Shown in pieces: positions 1 through 5,891 of a stretch of DNA of 8,226 bases (its first letter is position 1; each line of letters opens with the position of its first letter). The translations under genes were made by a program, and so were the position numbers. A model generated the notes under the pieces. The model worked only from the letters and a program-made list of their open reading frames with translations. It did not search any database and had not been told where the DNA came from. Where the stretch lies: positions 1 to 8,226 of the forward strand of contig CALVPO010000059.1 in assembly GCA_944351345.1 (NCBI GenBank), given 5' to 3'. This stretch comes from an uncultured Bacilli bacterium. Its GTDB lineage: Bacteria > Bacillota_I > Bacilli_A > RF39 > UBA660.

Positions 1-1293
1 AGAAGATATTTAACTATCCCACATGTGGGAGGAATGGTTTTTGCTGGTGAAGATGAAAAATTTAATAATCTTTTAAAGTTAGTAAAAGAAGAATTTAGAT
101 ATAGAAAGAAATTATTTATAGATTATGGTGGTGAATATGCTAATTATGTTAGAGGTGGTAATAATAATTTACCTTTAATGGTAATAATTATGAATAATTA
201 TGATTCTATATATGAGGCTAATCAGAACTTATATGATGAGCTTCCTGATCTAGTAAGAGATTCTTCTAGATATGGAATAATATTTATTTTAACCGCAAAT
301 GCTGTTAATTCAGTATCAACAAAGATATCACAGAATTTTTCTAATATTTATGCTTTTAAATTGAAGGATGCTACTGATTATGTTTCTATATTTAATACTA
401 GAACGAAAGTTACACCTAGAGATATATTTGGAAGGGGTTTACTTAAAAATGATGGTGTTCATGAATTTCAGACTGCTAATATAGTGGAAAATGCTGATGA
501 TTTAAATGATTATTTATCTAAATTTATTGTTAGTTTAAAACAAAGTAGTAAAGTTAGGGCTAAGAGAATACCTACATTACCTGATATAGTTAGATTAAAT
601 GATGTAAGTAGTTATATTAATGGATTGAAATCTATTCCAGTAGGAATTAGTAAAAATGATTTAGAAGTTGTTACAATTGATTATTTGGCTAATACAGGTA
701 ATATTATATCTTCAAATAAAATTCAAAATACTGAGAAATTTGTAAGGAGTTTATTATTTATATTACGTAATATAAATAATTGTAATTTAATTATTATAGA
801 TTCTTTGAAGGAATTGATGTTAGATACTCAAGTGTATTCTAATTATTATAATGATAATTTTGATAGTGTTTTAGAGAAATTGGTTGAATTTTTAGATAAA
901 TTATTAGAGGCTAAATCAACTAATGAAGGAGTAATAGTAATATATGGTATTTATAAGTTGGTGTCTAAATTAGAAAATACTTCTAAATTAGAAGAGTTGA
1001 TAAAGAAAATTAAGAAATATGAGAATTTTAGTATTATATTAATAGATGATGCTAATAAGATTAAAGGATATCAATTTGAGTCATGGTTTAGTAGTAATTT
1101 TTCAACTTCTGATGGTATATGGATTGGTAAGGGAATTTCTAATCAGAGTTTGTTGCGATTGTCTACTATTACAAGAGAAATGACCCGTGAGTGTAGGAAT
1201 GATATGGGATATGTTGTTAGTGAAGGTAGTGGTACTTTAGTTAGATTTATTGATTTTGTTACTAAGGATGATGGTGATACTAATGGAAAATAA
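1..1293 (+). CDS. essC: EssC, type VII secretion (T7SSb) FtsK/SpoIIIE-type ATPase, C-terminal part (5' end outside window)
   Basis: The frame is open from base 1, so the gene starts upstream; 430 C-terminal residues are visible. EssC is the membrane-anchored motor that drives WXG100/LXG-type substrates through the T7SSb channel. Residues 1-165 match the end of the second ATPase domain (D2): IPHVGG near residue 7, the strand LPLMVIIMNNYDS at 57-69, YGIIFILTAN at 91-100, and the closing GRGLL (144-148) and HEFQTAN (154-160). After a linker with IPTLPDI (190-196), the third domain (D3) starts at IPVGIS (212-217) and ends with DGIWIGKGISNQ (371-382). Both visible domains are degenerate. The D2 Walker B strand has Asn-Asn where Asp-Glu is expected, and the D3 P-loop position (about 234-247) lacks Gly-Lys-Ser/Thr. 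This is known for EssC, in which D1 is the main ATPase. The TAA stop overlaps the esaB start, so the two genes are co-translated. No lesion is seen in this part. Confidence 0.9.
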   Translation, partial: RRYLTIPHVGGMVFAGEDEKFNNLLKLVKEEFRYRKKLFIDYGGEYANYVRGGNNNLPLMVIIMNNYDSIYEANQNLYDELPDLVRDSSRYGIIFILTANAVNSVSTKISQNFSNIYAFKLKDATDYVSIFNTRTKVTPRDIFGRGLLKNDGVHEFQTANIVENADDLNDYLSKFIVSLKQSSKVRAKRIPTLPDIVRLNDVSSYINGLKSIPVGISKNDLEVVTIDYLANTGNIISSNKIQNTEKFVRSLLFILRNINNCNLIIIDSLKELMLDTQVYSNYYNDNFDSVLEKLVEFLDKLLEAKSTNEGVIVIYGIYKLVSKLENTSKLEELIKKIKKYENFSIILIDDANKIKGYQFESWFSSNFSTSDGIWIGKGISNQSLLRLSTITREMTRECRNDMGYVVSEGSGTLVRFIDFVTKDDGDTNGK

Positions 1294-1555
1294 AGTTTTA
1301 GTAAAAATTATAGTTCCTTTACTTGATGATAGTTTTGATTGTTTTATACCTGTTAATGAAGTTATATGGAAGATAAAAAAATTAATTATAAAATCTATTT
1401 CTGATTTAACTAATACTAATTTAGATTTAAGTTCTGATTATATTTTTATTAATAAAGATAATGGTAGAATTTATAATACTAATGAAATAGTTATTAATAC
1501 AGATATTAGAAATGGGAGTGAAATTGTTGTTTTAACTTTAAATAGTGCAATGTGA
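1283..1555 (+). CDS. esaB: EsaB/YukD-like small ubiquitin-fold T7SS protein
   Basis: This is a protein of about 90 residues with the YukD/EsaB pattern: an N-terminal beta strand (KVLVKIIVPL), a short helix (about 28-45), then DYIFINKDNGRIYNT and the closing NTDIRNGSEIVVL, which corresponds to the usual 'gI.dGd.l.l' end of the ubiquitin fold. The family (79-80 residues in Bacillus and Staphylococcus) is a cytosolic accessory of T7SSb. The ATG at 1283 is preferred because the protein then begins MENKVLVKI, as family members do. In-frame ATGs at 1268 and 1271 would add four or five residues and lie almost on top of an AAGGA at 1264-1268. The start lies 11 nt inside essC, suggesting translational coupling. 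It ends at TGA, which is followed directly by the ribosome binding site of the next gene. The assignment rests on fold pattern and position; individual residues in this family are poorly conserved. Confidence 0.82.
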   Translation: MENKVLVKIIVPLLDDSFDCFIPVNEVIWKIKKLIIKSISDLTNTNLDLSSDYIFINKDNGRIYNTNEIVINTDIRNGSEIVVLTLNSAM

Positions 1556-1559
1556 GGAG
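1555..1559 (+). promoter_or_regulatory. Ribosome binding site fixing the start of the broken T7SS substrate gene
   Basis: AGGAG overlaps the esaB TGA stop and lies 9 nt before the ATG at 1569. It is the only good Shine-Dalgarno sequence for the following gene. No comparable site precedes the internal ATGs at 1874 or 2843, which is why those are treated as fragments and not as separate genes. Confidence 0.75.
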
Positions 1560-1568
1560 ATGTTTCTT

Positions 1569-3631
1569 ATGGAGTTGAAGATGATAAAAGCTTATAAAGG
1601 TTGATTTAATAGAATGAAGAGTAATGGTACTTTTTCAAAAAAACAGTTGATAGAGCAAAAACTAATATTAATAAAATAACTGATGATTTAGCTCTTGATA
1701 ATTTATTTGAGGAGGGAATATCTTCTAATGCTAATGATGCTATTAATAATAAGGATATTTCTATTGATAAAATTAATATTGATGATGGTTCTTGGAGTGG
1801 AAAAATTACTTTTGATAAACAGAATAATGGTGCTTATATAATATATAAGGAAGTAGATGGTAAAAAGATTGCAATGGGTTGGACTGATAAAACTGGTAAA
1901 AAAGCTTATAAAAATACTAAGGTTGATGTATTGGTTGATGTATTGACTAATGATTATAGTGATGATAATAGAGATTCTTTTTCTGAAATAAATATTAATA
2001 ATATAGGTGTTGAGAACTTATCAAATCAGAAAAAATATTATCAAAATCAGATAAATAGTTGCAATAAAGTTTTAGAAGATCATGAGCTGGAGTTAGCAAA
2101 ATTTAATAGTTGGTTAGGTGTTGGTGCTAATCCTAATATGGGTAAAATTAAAGAAATTAAAAATGATATTGCTACTTTGAAGAGTACTATTCATGCTTTA
2201 GAAAATCAAAAGAATTCTATTGAATATGTTAATTTGTTAAATACAGAGGAAATTAAGAATTATCAAAGTAAAAGTTCTGGTGGTTCTGATAATGTTAAAA
2301 TGTCTTTTGTTGGTACTACTACTTATTTAGTTAAATATGATGAAAAATCAAGTATTAATAAAGCTGAGTTTATGAAGATAGCTTTAGAAAAGTATGGAAG
2401 TTATGATTTTAATATTGTTGGTATTACTGATGATGAGAGAGATAAACTTGAGAGTTTAGTTAGAGCATCAGAGACTAATCCTGATTTGTTAAAGCTTTAT
2501 AGCTATTACTATGATAATATGGGTGAAGAGGTTGCTTCTAAATATTTAGATGATATGTATGATTCGTTTAATCAAATAGTAGAACAACAGAAATCTAAGG
2601 AGTTTTTGAGTACTTTAAAAGATGATAAAAATTTAGGTAATGTTGTTATGAATCATTTAGGAATAAATGGTAAAGGGTTAGATGATGGTCTTAAGTCTTT
2701 TGAGGATGGATTATTTTCTTGGTTTAATAATAATGATGTATATAGTAGTAGTGAATATGAAAAGATGTATATATTACAAGAGTTATCTAAGAGAAAAAAT
2801 GGTTATTCTATTAATTACGAGTTAAGTCAGGGGCTTTGAAATATGTTACCTAGTATTTTTATTAGTTGTGTTCCTATTGTTGGACAAGGGACGATTGCAC
2901 TAGGTACTTCTGCTTTTGGAAAAGGTGTTGGAACATTTACATTAGGTGCTTCTACTGGTTGTAGTAGTTATCATGAGGCTTTAGTTTCTGGACATAGTAA
3001 TGGTAAGGCTATAATGTATGGTTTGTTGTCTGGTTCTAGTGAAGCATTACTTCAAAGATTTTTAGGAGGAATTTCTGGTCTTAGTGATGTTAATGTTATA
3101 GGTTTTAAGACTTATCTTCAATCTATGGTTAAAGAAGGTTTAGAAGAGGCTACGCAACAAGCTTTTGATAGTACTATTTTAAGAACTAGTATATTGGATG
3201 ATGATGTTGATTTTGATCAATTAGTTAAAAATGTTGGTAAAAGTGCAGCTTATGGAGCTCTAACTGCTGGTATTTTAAATGTTGGAGTTGTTCCTGTTAA
3301 TAGAATTAATAGTGGTAATATTGAGCTTAATACTAATACTGATACTAATATTGATATTAATTCTTCAGATAGTAATATTAATAGTTCTGTAGGTAATAGT
3401 GATAGGGGTGTTTTATTGACTCAAGCAAGTGATGCATTAGTAAAACGAGGCGAATGGTTGAGCGAAAGAAGTAAGAAATCTAGTGAGGCATCTAAGAGAG
3501 GTGTTGATGTTGCAACAATTAGTGGAGATAGGGCGGTAGTGTTAAATTCAGCAAGAGATGTATTAGAAAAGAAGCAAGAGTTTATTAATAAAAGATATAA
3601 AAAAACTAATGAAATAGCTAATAATAATTAA
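1569..3631 (+). pseudogene. Large putative T7SS substrate / polymorphic-toxin-like protein, broken by two TGA codons and one frameshift
   Basis: The reading frame begins at ATG 1569 and can be followed for about 687 codons if three interruptions are bridged: TGA at 1602-1604 (codon 12), a -1 shift at the A7 run 1637-1643 (codons 24-26), and TGA at 2837-2839 (codon 424). The rest is open, coherent and of uniform composition up to TAA 3631. Visible parts in the restored protein: a short region with KKIAMGWTDKTGKKAY (about 98-113); a charged, probably coiled-coil segment (about 150-232); a helical region ending near SEYEKMYILQELSKR; then, right after the second TGA, a Gly-rich hydrophobic stretch starting NMLPSIFIS; GLLSGSSEALLQRFLGGISGLSD and VKEGLEEATQQ; an Asn/Asp/Thr/Ser linker (about 578-611); and two copies of a helical motif. 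From memory, the NMLPSI, SEALL..GGI.GLS and EGLEEA motifs recur in large Firmicute T7SS-associated toxin proteins. The position after esaB agrees. No catalytic toxin domain, WXG/LXG signature or immunity gene was recognised. Recoding or sequence error are the alternatives to a true pseudogene. Confidence 0.68.
3413..3619 (+). repeat. Two diverged copies of a 27-residue helical motif at the C terminus of the broken substrate
   Basis: Within the final open fragment (from 2843), residues 191-217 (3413-3493) align without gaps to residues 233-259 (3539-3619), an offset of 42 residues. Ten of 27 positions are identical (shared pattern L..A.D.L.K..E....R.KK..E) and several more are conservative, such as Trp/Phe, Leu/Ile and Ser/Asn. 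Between them lies GVDVATISGDR. The arrangement looks like two charged amphipathic helices. It is a protein-level repeat; I did not see strong DNA-level identity. Confidence 0.6.
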
Positions 3632-3718
3632 TTAAATGTAAGTTAATGTATTTTTTATAATTGTATATCAATTATTAGGTGTAAAAAAAATATTTGGTTA
3701 AGTTATTTTACTATTTAA

Positions 3719-3744
3719 GGTTCTTTGTCAAGTAGTGTTGGTGA
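3719..3744 (+). repeat. Left terminal inverted repeat of the ISL3 element
   Basis: It starts GGTTCTTTGTC and contains the core TAGTGTTGGTGA. It matches the reverse complement of 5198-5223 at 20 of 26 positions. The inner 12 bases are identical and the outer half has diverged. The GG.TCTTTGTCAA..AGTGTTGG form is typical of ISL3-family ends. Confidence 0.8.
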
Positions 3745-3775
3745 CCCCAAAAACTAATGATAAATGAACTGTACG

Positions 3776-3802
3776 AAGAGGACTAAAAATAGTTCTCTTT
3801 TT
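3776..3802 (+). terminator. Rho-independent terminator inside the left end of the IS
   Basis: The stem AAGAGGACTA (3776-3785) pairs with TAGTTCTCTT (3790-3799), with one G-T wobble, around an AAAA loop. The T run 3798-3802 partly shares the 3' arm. It faces + strand transcription entering from the T7SS operon and lies just past the transposase stop codon. It would stop outside transcripts from running antisense through the transposase gene. Confidence 0.6.
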
Positions 3803-5095
3803 AGTTTTGTTTAATAGGATTATAAATACCTTTAATCAACATGACTCTTGCTTTAAGATGAGTAAATTTTTTATATCCACATGCTGTATGTTTAATTTGT
3901 TTAATAACGTTATTTGTTCCTTCAACTATTCCATTAGAGTATTCATAATCAAATGAATTAATAATATATTTTTCCATATTATTAAATGTTTTTAGAGCTT
4001 TTTTCATTTTCTTAGAAATATTTTTATTATTTAAATTGTTATGAATTATATTAAGGTAGTTTTCTTTATTTCTATCGTTAATTGCTTTATCTATACCTTG
4101 ATATATTTGATAATCATTATAAAGTTTCTTATTAGTGTTAATTAAATAAGTAACAATATCTTTTTGAGTCATTTCTTTTTTAAAATGTTTATTATATTTT
4201 TTCTTTTTATCATCTAAATCACTCTCCTTTTTTAAAATTAATTTCCAATATTTTTTTAGCTTTTTATAATTAGGATTAGATTTATTACATAACCTAGTTC
4301 TAGTACTATCTAAAGCATTTCTAACTTGAATAATAATGTGAAATCTATCTGGAATTAAAATAGCATTTTTAAATAAAGAACTCATTAATTTATAATATGG
4401 TTTATATAAATCCATGGTAATAAATTTAACTTTATCTCTTTTTTGTTTAGAATATCTTTTAAAATATTTTTCAATATCTTTAGAAAGTCTACTATTATTG
4501 ATATCAAATATATTTTTATTATCTTGATTAACTATAATAAAAGCCATTTTAGATATAGTATATTTAGTTGCATTAAATTCATCTATTCCAAATTTTTCAG
4601 GTAAAGTACCATTGTTTTTTACTAATTTATCTTCTGAGATTTTATTTAATATTCTGTTAACATGATTAGAAGATACATTGTTTCTTTTAGCAATATCTTT
4701 TTCAGAACTTTTTTGCATAAGTTCTAATTTAATATTTAGATTAGTATCATTAGAAATTTGTTTGTGAAAATCAACTACACTAGTAGTAGCAGTAAAAGTA
4801 CTTTTACAATGTTTACAGAAAAACCTTTGTTTATCAAGGATTAATAAAAAATTGAATCCACATACTTTAGTTATTTTAATTTTGCAATTTCTTTTCCAAT
4901 TCCATTTGATAATATCATTATATCCTTTATTAATGCAATTACATTTAGGACAAGATTTAGGAGTATAAGTAAGATATCCATGAAATATTTTAGTTTCTAC
5001 ATCTCTAATTTTTTTATTTCTAAGCAATTTTCTTTAAAATAAATATTTTCATCTTTAATATTTAAAATTTTTCTGGTATAATCAGTATGAGTCAT
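3801..5095 (-). CDS. ISL3-family transposase, with the N terminus joined through a -1 frameshift at an A7 run
   Basis: This is a DDE transposase that moves the surrounding element. The main open frame (3801-5027, 408 residues from a TTG) carries the family hallmarks: zinc-finger cysteines C26/C29 and C71/C74, a helix-turn-helix-like segment (about 105-130), catalytic candidates D149 in GIDEF, D227 in PDRFH and E369 in VEGTNN, and the closing GYKKFTHLKARV. ISL3 transposases normally start with about 25 further residues. These are present in another frame from ATG 5095 (MTHTDYTRKILNIKDENIYF...), preceded by AGGA at 5108-5105, and that frame ends at TAG 4999-4997. A -1 shift on the minus-strand A7 run (5015-5009) joins the two into a 431-residue protein of normal family length. 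Either one A was lost, or the element uses -1 frameshifting. The TTG at 5027 has no convincing ribosome binding site and is probably not the true start. Confidence 0.85.
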
Positions 5096-5136
5096 TTAAT
5101 CAGATCCTTTCAGTGTTTTTTTTTGTATATAGTTAC

Positions 5137-5142
5137 ATTGTA
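5137..5142 (-). promoter_or_regulatory. Probable -10 box of the transposase promoter
   Basis: On the minus strand TACAAT is preceded by TG with a 1-nt gap (TGATACAAT), an extended -10 element. No clear TTGACA-like -35 is seen. Transcription would begin near 5130, about 35 nt before the ATG at 5095, and the AGGA ribosome binding site lies between them. This supports the upstream start. Confidence 0.45.
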
Positions 5143-5176
5143 TCATAGGTTTCTGATATGACTCTTTTTTTTATAA

Positions 5177-5212
5177 AAATAGTGTCAGTGAATTTACTCA
5201 CCAACACTATTT
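5177..5212. repeat. Strong hairpin at the right end of the IS
   Basis: AAATAGTGT (5177-5185) is the perfect reverse complement of ACACTATTT (5204-5212). After a 2x2 internal loop the stem continues with GTGA (5188-5191) against TCAC (5198-5201), leaving a 6-nt loop. The 3' arm overlaps the terminal repeat. No T run follows, so it is not a standard terminator. It could occlude the transposase ribosome binding site in transcripts entering from outside, or help transposase recognise this end. Confidence 0.55.
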
Positions 5213-5223
5213 ATTATAGAATC
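5198..5223 (-). repeat. Right terminal inverted repeat of the ISL3 element
   Basis: Read on the minus strand it begins GATTCTATAATAAA and continues into TAGTGTTGGTGA, which is identical to the inner part of the left repeat. The outer bases differ from the left end more than is usual for an active element. Part of this repeat also forms the 3' arm of the hairpin at 5177-5212. Confidence 0.75.
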
Positions 5224-5230
5224 TAATTTA

Positions 5231-5254
5231 GAAGAACTTTATAGGTTCTTTTTT
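5231..5254 (+). terminator. Rho-independent terminator, probably the original end of the T7SS operon
   Basis: AAGAAC (5232-5237) pairs with GTTCTT (5245-5250), extendable by a T-G wobble, with a short AT loop and a run of six T (5249-5254). It begins 8 bases outside the right end of the IS and ahead of the promoter of the next gene. Before the insertion it would have followed the substrate gene by roughly 100 bases. Confidence 0.6.
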
Positions 5255-5271
5255 CTTTTAAATATAAATTA

Positions 5272-5299
5272 TTGAAATTTAAAATTATTATGTTATAAT
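5272..5299 (+). promoter_or_regulatory. Sigma-A-type promoter for the DUF3592-like gene
   Basis: TTGAAA (5272-5277), a 16-nt spacer and TATAAT (5294-5299), with TG at 5291-5292 giving an extended -10. A perfect AGGAGGAG ribosome binding site (5306-5313) follows before the ATG at 5320, implying a very short leader. Confidence 0.7.
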
Positions 5300-5319
5300 T
5301 ATAATAGGAGGAGAATAAT

Positions 5320-5748
5320 ATGGGTAAAAATAAGAAAAAAGAAGACTTGAATGTAGGAGTAATGATTTTTTGTATTATAGGGGTAGTCTTAACAGTATTA
5401 GGTGTACTTCTTATTAAAAATACTAATTTAAAAATGAATATAATAGGTACAGAAGGTACAGTAACTGGTGTACAGACTAGTACGAATGCTAATGGTGAAA
5501 TAGAAAATGTTATTGTTAATTTAACATATAATGTTAATGGAAGTGATTATACGGCTTCCCTTAATGTTGATAAAACAGATTTAAAAATAGGTGATAAACT
5601 TGATTTATATCATGATATATTAGATCCATCTAGTGTTAATACAAAAAGAAATGGTTATGAAGGATATATTTCATTAATTTTAGGAATTATATTAGTTTTA
5701 AAGACTGGACCTAGATTTTATAGAATATTAAGAGATAACTATTTATAG
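5320..5748 (+). CDS. Small two-helix membrane protein with a DUF3592-like extracytoplasmic domain
   Basis: The protein has 142 residues. A Lys-rich N terminus is followed by one membrane helix (about 12-33). A beta-rich domain follows with GTEGTVTGV (43-51), VNLTYNVNGSDYTA (66-79) and KIGDKLDLYHDILDPSSV (89-106), then a second helix (about 113-128) and a short basic tail. The order GTV.GV, V.Y.VNG..Y, GD...LYYDP.nP resembles DUF3592 proteins, whose function is unknown. The basic N terminus suggests both ends are cytoplasmic and the domain between the helices is outside. The start is secure: AGGAGGAG lies 6 nt upstream and a strong promoter stands before it. The gene is monocistronic, with its own promoter and a likely terminator after TAG 5748. 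No link to the T7SS genes can be shown, as the IS and a terminator separate them. Confidence 0.75.
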   Translation: MGKNKKKEDLNVGVMIFCIIGVVLTVLGVLLIKNTNLKMNIIGTEGTVTGVQTSTNANGEIENVIVNLTYNVNGSDYTASLNVDKTDLKIGDKLDLYHDILDPSSVNTKRNGYEGYISLILGIILVLKTGPRFYRILRDNYL

Positions 5749-5798
5749 TCTTTTGTGTTAACAATATTTAATTAAAACTTATAAAAGAATCAGAAAGT

Positions 5799-5845
5799 AT
5801 TTTTCTAATTGTTTTTTTGACATTATTTAGAAAAATCTTTTTTTT
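5799..5845 (+). terminator. Possible AT-rich terminator between the DUF3592-like gene and scpA
   Basis: ATTTTTCTAA (5799-5808) is a perfect 10-bp inverted repeat of TTAGAAAAAT (5827-5836), with an 18-nt loop, followed after one C by eight T (5838-5845). The stem contains only one G-C pair and would be weak, but the shape and position fit a terminator for the upstream gene. Confidence 0.45.
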
Positions 5846-5857
5846 CTCTTCCTTATG

Positions 5858-5866
5858 TGCTATAAT
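5858..5866 (+). promoter_or_regulatory. Extended -10 promoter of the scpA-scpB-pdp operon
   Basis: TGCTATAAT is a perfect extended -10 (TGnTATAAT), 26 nt before the scpA start. The -35 region is a T-rich stretch with no good match. The TTGACA at 5817-5822 is too far away (38-nt gap) to be its partner. Confidence 0.65.
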
Positions 5867-5891
5867 TTTAATTAGTATGGGAGTGTTTTAA

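Larger units (their letters stand above)
3719..5223 (-). mobile_element. ISL3-family insertion sequence, about 1505 bp
   Basis: The element is bounded by imperfect terminal inverted repeats and carries one minus-strand ISL3-type transposase that fills most of its length. The size fits the family (roughly 1.3-1.5 kb). The flanks expected to hold an 8-bp target duplication are 3711-3718 (CTATTTAA) and 5224-5231 (TAATTTAG). They match at only 5 of 8 positions, so either the duplication has decayed or the exact ends are off by a base. The element separates the broken T7SS substrate gene from the terminator at 5231-5254, suggesting insertion into the 3' untranslated part of that operon. Confidence 0.85.

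Noticed and set aside
1874..2839. Open frame as an independent 321-residue gene
   Set aside because: No ribosome binding site precedes ATG 1874, and the coding frame extends upstream without a stop to 1625. It is an internal part of the broken substrate gene.
1602..2839. Genetic code 4 (TGA = Trp), as in Mycoplasma
   Set aside because: All recognised Trp codons in the window are TGG, esaB ends naturally at TGA, and internal TGA occurs only in one already frameshifted gene. Nonsense mutation is simpler, though recoding is kept as a finding to test.
2843..3631. Open frame as an independent 262-residue gene
   Set aside because: It is in the same frame as the preceding fragment, separated by one TGA, with no ribosome binding site. 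Its first residues continue a conserved-looking motif.
3632..3718. Possible small gene or RNA between the substrate gene and the IS
   Set aside because: No start with a ribosome binding site, no hairpin with a T run and no promoter pair could be supported in these 87 AT-rich bases.
3711..5231. Target-site duplication CTATTTAA / TAATTTAG flanking the IS
   Set aside because: Only 5 of 8 bases match; shifting the right end by one base gives 6 of 8. In such AT-rich sequence this is not convincing.
5817..5822. TTGACA as the -35 box of the scpA promoter
   Set aside because: It is 38 nt from the TATAAT at 5861, far beyond the 16-18 nt required, and it lies in the loop of the putative upstream terminator.
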